64,000 bases of DNA, taken from the NCBI GenBank assembly GCA_028532855.1, contig JAQQAL010000017.1, positions 62,001-126,000 on the forward strand, read 5' to 3'. Source of the stretch: Candidatus Thalassospirochaeta sargassi (GTDB taxonomy: Bacteria; Spirochaetota; Spirochaetia; UBA9216). Under the pieces are notes generated by a model that was given only the letters and a program-made list of their open reading frames with translations, made no database searches and was not told where the DNA came from. Below are positions 43,193 through 52,921 of this stretch, piece by piece. Within the stretch, counting starts at the first letter, position 1, and each line of letters begins with the position of its first letter. The translations under genes were made by a program, and so were the position numbers.

Positions 43193-43248
43193 TTAGTAAA
43201 TTTATTAACTTTTGTAAAGTATATATGAATAGTTTTTACATTTGTCAA
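43193..43248 (-). promoter_or_regulatory. Promoter and operator of the dehydrogenase operon
   Basis: Minus-strand TTGACA (43243-43248), 17 bases, TATATA (43220-43225); RNA should start near 43213. The near-perfect palindrome TTAGTAAATTTATTAA (43193-43208) covers about +5 to +20, a position suited to repression, perhaps by the SorC-type protein. Confidence 0.6.
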
Positions 43249-43338
43249 CTATTAAGCCTTTCCTGGGTTAAGCAGTTGTTATTTCGATATGAAACTCGCG
43301 TCATATAAATACAGGCATATTATAATCATGAATAAATC

Positions 43339-43347
43339 TGCTATACT
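43339..43347 (+). promoter_or_regulatory. Extended -10 of metH, predicted leaderless
   Basis: TGCTATACT ends at 43347, six bases before the metH ATG. No -35 or ribosome site is clear. Confidence 0.55.
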
Positions 43348-43353
43348 GATTAT

Positions 43354-46300
43354 ATGAATAATAAGCAGTCGATAATTTCAACCCTTAATAAACGGATCAT
43401 GCTTCTCGACGGAGCAATGGGCACAATGATTCAACAAGCCGGTCCTGCCCGAATAGACTTCAGCTATAATGACAGGCAAGCACCGGGAAACAACGATCTA
43501 CTTAATTTAACAAGACCTGATCTCATTAAATCAATTCACAGTGAAATGCTCACCGCAGGAGCTGATATAATAGAAACAAACACATTTAACAGCACATCTA
43601 CCGCTCAAAGTGAGTATGGAATGCAGGACTTAGCATATGAGCTTAACCTTGCCGGGGTAAGAATAGCTAGAGAAGCAGCCGACAGCCATATGAAAAAATA
43701 TCCCGGCACAGATAAATTTGTTGCGGGGATCCTCGGCCCTACAACCCGCACCCTGTCAATGTCACCCGATGTCAACGACCCGGCTGCTCGAAATATTACT
43801 TTCACTGAACTGGCGGAATCATACTCAACCGCGATAAAGGCTTTGGTCAACGGCGGTGCTGATCTTCTTATGATCGAAACAATCTTCGATACCTTAAACG
43901 CCAAGGCTGCAATCTTTGCCGCACACACTTTTTTTGAACAATCAGGCAAGGAAATCCCGTTGATGATTTCAGGCACAATAACCGATGCAAGCGGTCGAAC
44001 CCTGTCCGGCCAGACAGCTGAAGCCTTCTATCATTCAGTCGCTCACGCCCGTCCGCTTAGCGTAGGATTTAACTGCGCCCTGGGTGCTGATCAGCTTAAA
44101 AAATATGTCAAAGCAGTTTCTGATACAGCGACATGCTTTGTAAGTGCACATCCTAATGCCGGGCTGCCTAACGCAATGGGTGAGTATGATCATAGCCCTG
44201 AGTTTATGGCCGGGATTATAAGCGGATTTGCCGAAGACGGTATCATTAACATTGTCGGAGGCTGTTGCGGAACAACCCCTGAACACATCAGGGCCATAGC
44301 TTCTGCGGTCGAAGGCATTAGCCCAAGACAGTCGAGGGAAGATTCCCATACACCGGTGTTCACAGGCCTGGAACCTCTCAGCCTCAACGAAAACAGCCTT
44401 TTTATAAATATAGGTGAACGCACAAATGTGGCTGGATCAGCGAAATTCAAGCGCCTTATTGAACAGAAGGATTATCAGCAGGCGCTTGATATTGCACGCT
44501 CACAGGTAGAAAGCGGCGCTCAGATGATAGACATTAACATGGATGATGCAATGCTGGAAGCGAGGGAGGAAATGACCCATTTTTTAAAACTCCTTGCATC
44601 TGAGCCTGAAATAAGCCGTGTACCTATAGTGATTGATTCATCAAGGTGGGAGGTAATTGAAGCTGGCCTTGGGTGTGTGCAGGGAAAATCAATCGTTAAC
44701 TCCATAAGTCTGAAAGAGGGCGAAGAGGTGTTTTTAGAGCACGCCGCATTGCTGATGCGCTATGGGGCTGCAGCTATTATCATGGCTTTTGATGAGAATG
44801 GGCAGGCGGATAATTTCGAACGGAAAACGACAATCTGCCGGCGGGCATATGATCTGCTTATTGAAAGACTCAACTTTCCGCCGGAAAATATCATTTTCGA
44901 TCCTAACATTTTCGCAGTCGGAACGGGAATAGCTGAGCATGCAAACTACGGTATTGATTTCATTAAGGCAGTCGATTACATCAAATCTGAGCTTCCTCAT
45001 GCGATGATAAGCGGAGGAGTCAGCAACCTGTCCTTCTCATTCAGGGGGAATAATCCGCTGAGGGAAGCAATACATTCCGTATTTCTCTATCACGCGATAA
45101 AATCCGGAATGGACATGGGGATCGTAAATCCCGCACAGCTCACTGTATATGATGAAATACCCTCCGATCTGCTGAACCGGATTGAAGATCTGATTCTCAA
45201 CCGCAGACCCGATGCTACCGAGCGGCTGCTGGATGCGGCCGAAGGCCTGGTCTCCACATCTAAAACTATAACCGAAGATCTAAGCTGGCGGGAAAACAGT
45301 GTAGAGGACAGACTATCACATGCACTTGTGAAGGGGATTACAAAATGGATAGATGAAGATGCTGAGGAATGCCGTAAAATCCTTGGCGATCCGGTTCTTG
45401 TAATAGAAGGCCCCCTTATGGCCGGGATGAACCGGGTCGGGGAACTATTCGGCAGCGGAAAAATGTTTCTGCCCCAGGTTGTTAAAAGCGCCCGGGTAAT
45501 GAAGCAGGCTGTATCCTGGCTTATGCCCTTTATTGAAGCGTCAAAGAAAGATTCGGGCGACAATGGCGGGTCTACAGCTGCCGGAAAAATAGTTCTGGCG
45601 ACAGTAAAGGGTGATGTTCACGACATTGGCAAGAACATTGTAGGGGTTGTCCTTCAATGTAATAACTACGAAATAATTGATCTTGGTGTTATGGTAGAGT
45701 CGGATAATATACTTGATACAGCGGAGCGTGAGGGGGCTGATATAGTCGGACTTTCAGGTCTAATAACCCCGTCACTTGAGGAGATGCGCAACGTTGCCTC
45801 AATGATGCAAAAACGGGGAATGAAGCAGCCCTTGCTTATAGGCGGAGCGACAACCTCGAAAATACATACAGCCGTAAAGATCGCCCCGCTATATGATGAA
45901 CCGGTTATTCATGTTAAAGATGCCTCGCTCTCAGTCGCAGTGGTATCAAAATTTTTATCAAATACGGAAAAGGCTTCTTTTTCCCGCTCTATCCGGCAGG
46001 AACATGAGAGACAGCGTGAGCTCTTTGAAGCAAAAAGCGGAAATATTGAATATATTTCACTTAAAGAAGCCCGCCAAAAACGATTCAAGCCAGAGTACAA
46101 ACCGGTCAAACCAGCCTTCACAGGACAGAGAAGCTTTCCGGACTTCCCGCTTGAGAAGCTGCGTGATTACATTGACTGGACCTTCTTTTTCTATGCCTGG
46201 GAAATAAGCGGAAAATTCCCGCAAATATTCGAGGATAAGGATAAGGGCACTGAAGCCAGAAAATTGTATGATGATGCAAACCTTATGCTTGATCAGATTA

Positions 46301-47034
46301 TTGCCGACCGCTCCCTGACTGCAAACGGAACCCTGGCATTTCAACCCGCTGCATCGACTGACGACGACACAATTATTATATACACCGATGATACACGCAG
46401 CAGTGAACTCTTTCGTCTGCCGACACTGAGACAGCAGCGAAAAAAGGAAAAAATACCTCATTATTATGCACTCAGCGATTTTATAGCTCCGGAAGGTTCG
46501 GGAATTAATGATTATATCGGCTTCTTCGCAGTCACTGCCGGTCACGGTATTGAACAGCTGACCGCAAAGTACACTGAGGCTGTTGATGATTATTCTGCCA
46601 TCATGGCTAAAATCCTTGCCGACCGTCTTGCAGAGGCCTTTGCCGAGGCTATGCATGAAATGGTTCGAACACAGCTTTGGGGCTATGCCCCTGAAGAAAA
46701 GCTGGCGCTGCGGGAGCTGCTGTCCGTAAAGTATGACGGCATCAGACCGGCTCCAGGATATCCTGCCTGCCCGGCTCACAGCGAGAAAGCTGTTTTCTTT
46801 CCGCTACTCGATACAGAAAAGACTGCAGGAATAACATTGACTGAAAGCAATATGATGGTGCCCGGGGCATCAGTATCCGGCTATTACTTCTCACACCCCG
46901 AATCCCTTTATTACAGCGTCGGCAGGATAATGAAGGATCAGGCAGAAGACTATGCAGACAGACTCGAATGCAGCCTGTCCGAGGTTGAAAAACAACTGGC
47001 AGCATCACTCGCATATGAACCCGATGGAGAATAA
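43354..47034 (+). CDS. metH: Cobalamin-dependent methionine synthase
   Basis: This 1226-residue, full-length MetH makes methionine from homocysteine and methyl-THF. Domains in order: homocysteine binding ([13 protein letters not shown]; zinc Cys in FNCALG near 239 and GGCCGTT near 302); pterin binding ([19 protein letters not shown]-like DINMDD); B12 cap; B12 binding with the axial His756 in [11 protein letters not shown]; and the AdoMet reactivation domain ([14 protein letters not shown]). The whole chain is conserved. No ribosome site precedes the ATG, and an extended -10 ends six bases away. It is followed by a ferredoxin-nitroreductase gene one base later, which may supply electrons for reactivation. 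Confidence 0.97.
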   Translation: MNNKQSIISTLNKRIMLLDGAMGTMIQQAGPARIDFSYNDRQAPGNNDLLNLTRPDLIKSIHSEMLTAGADIIETNTFNSTSTAQSEYGMQDLAYELNLAGVRIAREAADSHMKKYPGTDKFVAGILGPTTRTLSMSPDVNDPAARNITFTELAESYSTAIKALVNGGADLLMIETIFDTLNAKAAIFAAHTFFEQSGKEIPLMISGTITDASGRTLSGQTAEAFYHSVAHARPLSVGFNCALGADQLKKYVKAVSDTATCFVSAHPNAGLPNAMGEYDHSPEFMAGIISGFAEDGIINIVGGCCGTTPEHIRAIASAVEGISPRQSREDSHTPVFTGLEPLSLNENSLFINIGERTNVAGSAKFKRLIEQKDYQQALDIARSQVESGAQMIDINMDDAMLEAREEMTHFLKLLASEPEISRVPIVIDSSRWEVIEAGLGCVQGKSIVNSISLKEGEEVFLEHAALLMRYGAAAIIMAFDENGQADNFERKTTICRRAYDLLIERLNFPPENIIFDPNIFAVGTGIAEHANYGIDFIKAVDYIKSELPHAMISGGVSNLSFSFRGNNPLREAIHSVFLYHAIKSGMDMGIVNPAQLTVYDEIPSDLLNRIEDLILNRRPDATERLLDAAEGLVSTSKTITEDLSWRENSVEDRLSHALVKGITKWIDEDAEECRKILGDPVLVIEGPLMAGMNRVGELFGSGKMFLPQVVKSARVMKQAVSWLMPFIEASKKDSGDNGGSTAAGKIVLATVKGDVHDIGKNIVGVVLQCNNYEIIDLGVMVESDNILDTAEREGADIVGLSGLITPSLEEMRNVASMMQKRGMKQPLLIGGATTSKIHTAVKIAPLYDEPVIHVKDASLSVAVVSKFLSNTEKASFSRSIRQEHERQRELFEAKSGNIEYISLKEARQKRFKPEYKPVKPAFTGQRSFPDFPLEKLRDYIDWTFFFYAWEISGKFPQIFEDKDKGTEARKLYDDANLMLDQIIADRSLTANGTLAFQPAASTDDDTIIIYTDDTRSSELFRLPTLRQQRKKEKIPHYYALSDFIAPEGSGINDYIGFFAVTAGHGIEQLTAKYTEAVDDYSAIMAKILADRLAEAFAEAMHEMVRTQLWGYAPEEKLALRELLSVKYDGIRPAPGYPACPAHSEKAVFFPLLDTEKTAGITLTESNMMVPGASVSGYYFSHPESLYYSVGRIMKDQAEDYADRLECSLSEVEKQLAASLAYEPDGE

Positions 47035-47035
47035 A

Positions 47036-47902
47036 ATGACTTATACTATTGATACCGACAAATGTACGTTCTGTGGTCTTTGCGCAGAAGAATGTCCGTC
47101 AAACATCATTACAATAGATAAAAACAGAAAAAAAGCTGAAATTACAGACGACGGCAGATGTATCAAATGCAGCCACTGCGGAATGATATGCCCGGTTGGC
47201 GCAGTAAGATACGGAGACGAAGAACTTTTGGAATATGATGCTGATGCCGCTCGTCTTGCCGCGGAACCGGAGACAATAAGAGCTTTCGATCATATGATCA
47301 GCTCAAAACGTTCTGTAAGAGCATATAAGGATACTGAAATTGCAGAAGGGGAACTGGATGCAATTTTACACGCCGGCAACACAACCGCGACCGCTCAAAA
47401 CAGCCGGCAGGTTGATGCTATGGTACTCACCGGCAAAGAGGTTGCTGACGCCTCAAAAGTAATTGCAGCTGTGTCTATGAAGGTAATTAAAGCAGTGTTA
47501 AACCCTGTGATTAGACGAATACTCAGCCAGACTAAACTAAAATCCTATGCCGATAAAAATTTGATCGAAGATTATCACAAACGGGTACAGGCTACTATAG
47601 ATGGAATCGACGACGCGTTCTTTTTCGGTGCCCCGGTTGTTGTTATATTGACGTATCCTGTTAAGGGAAAACGCTTCGGCCGTACCGACTGCGCCCTCGC
47701 AGGGGAAAATATGATGCTCACAGCACATGTCAGGGGTATAGGCTCATGCATGATAGGCTTCGCTGAGGCTGCGCTTTTTACTAAGAGACTTCGGAGGAAG
47801 GTCGGAATCCCCTCAGACAGAAGGATAGGACTGGTATTTACCTTAGGCTATCAAAAACCTGAATACTACCGGTACCCCAAAAGGGAAGAATGGACAATAT
47901 AG
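47036..47902 (+). CDS. Ferredoxin-fused nitroreductase
   Basis: A 288-residue protein. The N-terminal 2[4Fe-4S] ferredoxin has CTFCGLCAEECP and CIKCSHCGMICP. The remainder is a nitroreductase/FMN-reductase fold (SSKRSVRAYKDTEI, NTTATAQNSRQVDA, DCALAGENMMLTAHVRGIGSCMIG). Such fusions move electrons from Fe-S to FMN substrates. ATG 47036 lies one base after the metH stop codon, with GGAG inside the end of metH, so the two are coupled. A longer frame starting at 46952 overlaps metH and has no ribosome site. A role in reductive reactivation of MetH is a hypothesis. Confidence 0.9.
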   Translation: MTYTIDTDKCTFCGLCAEECPSNIITIDKNRKKAEITDDGRCIKCSHCGMICPVGAVRYGDEELLEYDADAARLAAEPETIRAFDHMISSKRSVRAYKDTEIAEGELDAILHAGNTTATAQNSRQVDAMVLTGKEVADASKVIAAVSMKVIKAVLNPVIRRILSQTKLKSYADKNLIEDYHKRVQATIDGIDDAFFFGAPVVVILTYPVKGKRFGRTDCALAGENMMLTAHVRGIGSCMIGFAEAALFTKRLRRKVGIPSDRRIGLVFTLGYQKPEYYRYPKREEWTI

Positions 47903-48020
47903 TAAAAAATGGTGAAAAACTTCACTTCTTAATTTCTAAAGATTTCAAATCAAGACTGATGAAACGCTGTTGGTTCCTGTCGTCCCCCCAGATACTTTCA
48001 GAATCTGTGGCATAAATTTA

Positions 48021-49304
48021 TCAATTTTGAACTAATTCAAGAATCCAACGAACCCAGCTTAAGATGGTCGAAGCGCGTCGGGAGTAGGTTGAGTCACTAT
48101 TGATTTTATATAACCCAGCCTCTTTCATAATCTCAACGACTTCTTCTCGTGTAGGTTCTTCAGCTTTATGAAAATATAATAATAGAACTTCTGCAAAAAC
48201 AGTATGTTTTAAAATTAATTCCGCAAACATCAATTGTTTTTCTTTAAATTTCAATTCTAGAATATTTTTACCCTCAGTTGTTAAGCGACAACCAATATCA
48301 TCTCGATTTGAATCTTTAATGAGGCCAAGATATCTTCCAGCATTAGTATAATAATCAGTTTGTCTTGGATCAAAATCATAAGTTGTTGTTATTTCATCCT
48401 TGGTTAACGGTTTATCATTAAGTAATTCACAAAGATTAATAATTCGCTCAAACGAATCCGCCTGTGGAAATGGTATCTTGGGCTCACGAATCTGTGTTGT
48501 TGTATGTGAAAGTTCAAGTAACTCATCTATAGTAATTTCCTGCTTTTCAAGCGAGTAAAGTCGTTTCCTTAACAGAGTTATAGAATTTATCTCATTTTCA
48601 TTCTCAAATTTATACTCATATAAATGGAAAATGCCATTAGTATATATCATAAATATCGGGCGAATCGATTTATTAATCTTCCTCTTCCATAATCTATAAG
48701 GATAATATAATTGCCTAATCAAAAAATCAGTAGATATCGAGTTCTTAGCTTCAACCAAACACAATGAATCTAAGCTTTCAAATCCACCATCAATTTCAAT
48801 TTGTGAATTTGAAACATCGATATCAATTTTAGAATCATTTAAAGAACAATCGACTTTAAATGAAAAAGAGTCTGAACTCATCCGCCCGGTCACTGTTGGT
48901 AATAATTCAGCACCTAAAAAATCTTCCAACATACCTGACGCATATGCACAACTGATAGCAGCAGCTTCACTTGTAATGTGATTTGTATTTAAGCTCTGCA
49001 GATATTGTGGTAACACAACAAAATTTATAGGTTCATTCTCATCAAATTCTATATCTTTATAAATTTCCATTGGCGCAATGACATAGTCACCTCTAGTCAC
49101 AGGTAATATTGAAAGTTTGTTCTCTCTGAATATTTCTGGCAAATTCGCTTTATGATCAAATTTGGTCATAAGCCGCGCTTCCCGAAATTCATTTATTTCA
49201 GTGGCACTTATTCTAAAATTACCCTCTGATTTTATAACAGATAGAATATTCTTCTTTAGAAAGAGTTTTTCCCAAGCAAGATCATTCTTAGTCTTCTTTA
49301 AACT
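48021..49304 (-). CDS. Probable type II restriction endonuclease
   Basis: A roughly 427-residue protein encoded next to a DNA adenine methylase. A PD-(D/E)xK nuclease core is visible in QIEIDGGFESLDSLCLVEAKNSISTDFLIRQLYYPYRLW, with Asp, then Glu-x-Lys (VEAK). The N- and C-terminal parts are all-helical. ATG 49304 overlaps the methylase gene by 17 bases; a GTG start 36 bases upstream is possible. The gene is AT-rich relative to the rest of the window, which points to transfer as a restriction-modification unit. It would cut the site methylated by the partner; the site is not readable. Confidence 0.75.
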   Translation of the reverse strand, partial: SLKKTKNDLAWEKLFLKKNILSVIKSEGNFRISATEINEFREARLMTKFDHKANLPEIFRENKLSILPVTRGDYVIAPMEIYKDIEFDENEPINFVVLPQYLQSLNTNHITSEAAAISCAYASGMLEDFLGAELLPTVTGRMSSDSFSFKVDCSLNDSKIDIDVSNSQIEIDGGFESLDSLCLVEAKNSISTDFLIRQLYYPYRLWKRKINKSIRPIFMIYTNGIFHLYEYKFENENEINSITLLRKRLYSLEKQEITIDELLELSHTTTQIREPKIPFPQADSFERIINLCELLNDKPLTKDEITTTYDFDPRQTDYYTNAGRYLGLIKDSNRDDIGCRLTTEGKNILELKFKEKQLMFAELILKHTVFAEVLLLYFHKAEEPTREEVVEIMKEAGLYKINSDSTYSRRASTILSWVRWILELVQN

Positions 49305-50157
49305 CATAATTTCTAACCAAAACTTCTTTAACAGCCCCACGTTTCTCAGCTTTAGAATTTACCGCCCTATTTGCATTAATATGAAAGATTTTATAATTTT
49401 TGTATAAACCATTAATAAAATCAGTAGAAGAATTAGACAATAAGAAATGAACACCTTTCTCATCTAAATGATCACAATGTTTTTTAAGTCTAATCTGTTC
49501 ATCTTTGTCAAACCCACCTTTTGTATAGCCGGTAAAATTCGCACTATTTGATACTGGATCATAAGGAGGATCCAAATACACAAAGGAAGATGGGGTAATT
49601 TCATTCAATACTTCACTATAATCAGTATTTAAAATATTAATATCATTATTAGAAAAATAATTGTGAATTGCCCTAATTGTAATATCATTAACGATGTTTG
49701 GGTTTTTATAGCGTCCAAATGGCGTATTGAATTCGCCGGCACTATTCACTCTGAAAAGCCCGTTATAACAGGTCTTATTCAAAAATACTATGCGTGAAGC
49801 ACGTTCAATATTGCTTAAATTTTTATAAACCTCTTTATCTCGATCTAAACCCCGAATTTCATAAAAATATTCCTCTTCATTTTTATGTTTTTTTAAATCG
49901 TCAATTAGGTCCTCTGGACAGTCTCTTATAACTTTATAAAGATTAACCAGTTCGGAATTTGTGTCATTAATAACAGCTTTATTAGGCTGAAGGTGAAAAA
50001 GAACTGCGCCACCACCAATAAAAGGTTCATAATACGTAGTCTTGCTATTATAAACTTCTTGAGGAAGATGCTTTTCAATATCCTTTAATAACTGTCGCTT
50101 TCCTCCTACCCATTTAACAATAGGAGATACAAGTTTATTTAGTTTCTTTTTTGCCAT
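49288..50157 (-). CDS. DNA adenine methylase (Dam/D12 class)
   Basis: A 289-residue N6-adenine methylase of the alpha group: motif I PIVKWVGGKRQLL with YYEPFIGGGAVLFHL, the catalytic YLDPPYDPVSNSANFTGYTKGGFDKDEQIRL, and a target-recognition loop NKTCYNGLFRVNSAGEFNTPFGRYKNPN. That loop is close to the Dam/DpnII type, so GATC is the first guess for the site. The restriction enzyme gene overlaps its end by 17 bases. It is AT-rich like its partner, unlike its neighbours. Confidence 0.9.
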   Translation of the reverse strand: MAKKKLNKLVSPIVKWVGGKRQLLKDIEKHLPQEVYNSKTTYYEPFIGGGAVLFHLQPNKAVINDTNSELVNLYKVIRDCPEDLIDDLKKHKNEEEYFYEIRGLDRDKEVYKNLSNIERASRIVFLNKTCYNGLFRVNSAGEFNTPFGRYKNPNIVNDITIRAIHNYFSNNDINILNTDYSEVLNEITPSSFVYLDPPYDPVSNSANFTGYTKGGFDKDEQIRLKKHCDHLDEKGVHFLLSNSSTDFINGLYKNYKIFHINANRAVNSKAEKRGAVKEVLVRNYEFKED

Positions 50158-50231
50158 TCCCTAACCTGATAGTATTCTTAAAGTTATAATACACTTAGAC
50201 ATTAGGGGATGCAATGATGAAGTAAAAAAAA

Positions 50232-50252
50232 AGACCGGAATAATTCCGGTCT
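50232..50252 (-). terminator. Terminator of the HesB-like selenoprotein gene
   Basis: AGACCGGAAT (50232-50241) pairs with ATTCCGGTCT (50243-50252), and nine A at 50224-50232 give a T-run on the minus strand. It lies 23 bases after the selenoprotein stop codon. Confidence 0.85.
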
Positions 50253-50274
50253 GCTCAACCGCAGGCTGCTTTTT

Positions 50275-50559
50275 TCAACAGGTACCGCCTGCTGAGGATT
50301 GAATTGTTAATCCCTTCTGCCAGAAGGTTTCGATATAATCTATAACAGCATTTTCGACAACATGTTTTATACGTTCCTCAAACTGAAACATAAACCCATC
50401 ATGTTCAAGGGCGGTCATATTTTCATCAGACTCATCCAGAGCCATACTCAACTGAGGACCGCCTCAGCCAAACCCCTGAATGAAAACAGTAAAAACCTTT
50501 CCCGGTTTTGAATCTGCAAATTCCTTCAGAGGACCCTTTGCCTTATCAGTAATAGTCAT
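50275..50559 (-). CDS. HesB/IscA-like selenoprotein (in-frame UGA = Sec)
   Basis: The frame from ATG 50559 to TGA 50275-50277 encodes 94 residues with one internal TGA at 50464-50466 (codon 32). The surrounding GFG-Sec-GGPQLSMALDESDENM aligns with the Cys motif of A-type Fe-S carriers. The protein continues normally (HDGFMFQFEERI, VIDYIETFWQKGLTIQSSAGGTC) in the HesB pattern and ends in Cys94. A candidate bSECIS has a GAG/CUC stem with a UAUGG loop about 18-22 bases after the UGA. TTGACT, 17 bases, TAATTT, six bases, ATG predicts a leaderless mRNA. Known HesB-like selenoproteins carry Sec here. Read as two ORFs it would be missed. Confidence 0.85.
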
Positions 50560-50629
50560 TTCCGGAAATTACTATATACTTCTGTAATAGTCAAGAATCT
50601 ATCTCTCCTATTTGACTACATCCTTTTTC

Positions 50630-51859
50630 TCACCCCCCTCTCTGAAATAAAAGCCTGAACCCGTCAGTCAGCTTCATGCTCTTGCCGGTGCGGAGAATTG
50701 CAAGCCTGAAAATTTTACCAGAGCCTACGGCCACCGCAATAATTGAGACAAGCATTATCGCAACACATAATATTATATGCAGCATCCCCGGAGGTGACAC
50801 TATAACTCGAACAAACATTGTCATTGGAGCGGTAAGCGGAAAAAAGGACATGAAAACAGTCACAGGCGCTTCAGGGTTCATAACAAGATAGGAAACCATC
50901 ACCATAGGAAGCACAAGCGGGATAATAAAGGGTATCTGCAGCTGACCGTAACTCTGCTCATCCTGTGCAAGGGCTCCGCAGACAGCATAGAGCCCGGAAT
51001 AAAGGAAAAATGCCAGCAGAAAAAATAGAATCAGGTAGCCGAGCATATCCGCGGAAAGCAGCGACGGCATGCTGATATCGAGGGCGGGGCCTACAACCTT
51101 CATCAACAGCAGTGATACGCCTATCCAGATACCGTACTGTATAATACCGGCAATGCCCATCCCGGCAATCTTGCCGATCATCAGGGTCGCTGGTCTCACC
51201 GAAGACAGCATTACTTCTACAGTCTTGCTCGTCTTCTCGGTTACAACCGAGCGGCCTATCATCTGGCTGTATAAAAGGGTTGTCATATACAGTAGCATAA
51301 TAAAAGCGATTGCCGTATAGATGAAATCATTGAAATTCTGACCTGCCTTGTCAGCGCCGTCGCGATTCAGCTGAACAATATCAAACTCAGGCACAGCAGT
51401 CAGCATCGCAACCTGTTCCGAAGCAATACCGGCTTCCGCCGCTCGCAGATTTGTAAGGATTCCCGCGATAGTGTTTCGAACTGTCTCCGTCATTATTATA
51501 TTGCTCCCTTCTCGTGTATAAAACTGCAGGGTCTGAGCATCTATAGCATTTTCAGGCAACACAAGGACACCTTCTACATTGCCATCAAAACAATCTTCAC
51601 GGGCAGCTTCAAAATCAAGAGCCCGATATATCGTAATATAATCCGGGCTTGATGCAATAAGCATATCTGCAAGCCCAGCCTCTCCGTATACAGCAATACG
51701 CACATCGGTTACTTCATCAATGCCGCGCTGAGCTAAAAGACCGGGAACTACGGCAACTGCTATAATCAGAACAGGCCCCAGAATTGTCAAAACTATGAAA
51801 CTCTTGCGAGCGGCGGTTCGGCGAAAATTATATTTTATCATGACAAGAATTTTATTCAT
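50630..51859 (-). CDS. ABC-2 type exporter permease (NatB-like)
   Basis: A 409-residue membrane protein. One N-terminal helix (SFIVLTILGPVLIIAVAVVPGLLA) is followed by a large extracytoplasmic domain (residues about 40-175) and then five or six helices (MLLYMTTLLYSQMIGRSVVTEKTSKTVEVMLSSV). That is the Na+-exporter NatB/ABC-2 pattern. ATG 51859 has AGGAG nine bases upstream and overlaps the ATPase gene by eight bases. An ATG-like start further upstream is less likely. With the ATPase it forms an exporter of unknown substrate. Confidence 0.88.
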   Translation of the reverse strand: MNKILVMIKYNFRRTAARKSFIVLTILGPVLIIAVAVVPGLLAQRGIDEVTDVRIAVYGEAGLADMLIASSPDYITIYRALDFEAAREDCFDGNVEGVLVLPENAIDAQTLQFYTREGSNIIMTETVRNTIAGILTNLRAAEAGIASEQVAMLTAVPEFDIVQLNRDGADKAGQNFNDFIYTAIAFIMLLYMTTLLYSQMIGRSVVTEKTSKTVEVMLSSVRPATLMIGKIAGMGIAGIIQYGIWIGVSLLLMKVVGPALDISMPSLLSADMLGYLILFFLLAFFLYSGLYAVCGALAQDEQSYGQLQIPFIIPLVLPMVMVSYLVMNPEAPVTVFMSFFPLTAPMTMFVRVIVSPPGMLHIILCVAIMLVSIIAVAVGSGKIFRLAILRTGKSMKLTDGFRLLFQRGG

Positions 51860-52760
51860 TTCGGGATTCTCCTTCTCCTGCAAGATCAATAAAGATTTTA
51901 TGAAGACTAGGCCGCTGAACCTCGAAGCGGCTTATTTTTAGTTTTTCAACAACAGCTTTCAGCAGTTTCTGCTCCACTTCAGGTTCATTAACTAATGAAA
52001 CCTCGCACGATCCGGGCCACTCAATCAGTTCTTCAACAAATGCCAGATCACGAATAAAGGACGCAGTTCCCTCAAAATCAATAACAACTGTATTTCGACC
52101 ATGACGGCTTTTTACCTCTGAGACTGTTCCGTCAGTTTTAGCCTTACCTTCTTTCAGGATACATATCCTGTTACAGATTTTCTCAGCATGATCCATGATA
52201 TGTGTAGAAAAGATGATAGTCTTCCCCCCATCCCTAAGCTCTGCAATTATAGCGCTCATCTGATCGGCACTGACGGGGTCAAGACCTGAAAATGGTTCAT
52301 CAAGAATAATGATGTCCGGATTATGCAGTATTGTTGAGATAAACTGTATCTTTTGACTCATCCCCTTGGACAAATCATCGGTCATGTTTTTTTTCCATTC
52401 AAACAGCCCAAAACGTTTAAGATAGAAATCTATGAGCTTCATCGAATTCCTGGCCGGCATTCCCTTAAGCTCAGCAAGGAAAACCAGCAGTTCGTCTACA
52501 GCAACCTTCTTGTATAATCCACGCTCTTCAGGCATATAGCCTATACGATCTTTATCTGATTCCAGGATCTTTCTACCGTCAAAAAGGATTTCACCGCTGC
52601 TCGGCTGAATTATGTTCATTATCATCCTGATTGTTGTAGATTTTCCTGCCCCGTTAGGCCCCAGAAGACCGTAAATTTCTCCGCGCTCAAGGGAGAATGA
52701 AAGCCCCTTCACAGCTTCGATGCTGCCGTAATTTTTGTGAACGTTGATGATATCTATCAT
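51852..52760 (-). CDS. ABC transporter ATP-binding protein (NatA-like)
   Basis: A 302-residue ATPase: Walker A LLGPNGAGKST, signature DLSKGMSQKIQFI (variant of LSGGQ), Walker B DIIILDEPFSGLDP, and the H-loop FSTHIMDHAEK. The C-terminal 80 residues form the extra domain typical of ABC-2 exporter ATPases. The ribosome site GGGGTGAG precedes the ATG. It overlaps the permease gene by eight bases and both are transcribed toward the selenoprotein gene. Confidence 0.92.
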   Translation of the reverse strand: MIDIINVHKNYGSIEAVKGLSFSLERGEIYGLLGPNGAGKSTTIRMIMNIIQPSSGEILFDGRKILESDKDRIGYMPEERGLYKKVAVDELLVFLAELKGMPARNSMKLIDFYLKRFGLFEWKKNMTDDLSKGMSQKIQFISTILHNPDIIILDEPFSGLDPVSADQMSAIIAELRDGGKTIIFSTHIMDHAEKICNRICILKEGKAKTDGTVSEVKSRHGRNTVVIDFEGTASFIRDLAFVEELIEWPGSCEVSLVNEPEVEQKLLKAVVEKLKISRFEVQRPSLHKIFIDLAGEGESRNE

Positions 52761-52921
52761 TACTCACCCCTTATATAATCTTTTACAACCAGGAAGGATA
52801 GTTATTCAATTATATAACAAAAACCCCGGGAAAGTTTGTCACTTAGTTGCTGAAATAGAAATTCTTGCTTTGTAGTTTAAGGGGTAGTATATTTAATAGA
52901 TAATAATTTTAAGGAGTGACA

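Noticed and set aside
43115-43353. A cobalamin riboswitch ahead of metH
   Set aside because: No B12-box-like sequence is seen, and the promoter ends six bases before the ATG, leaving no leader.
50461-50470. In-frame TGA as a frameshift or decay of an IscA gene
   Set aside because: Only one stop occurs, at the exact Sec column of the family, and coding quality is unchanged after it. Decay would leave random changes.
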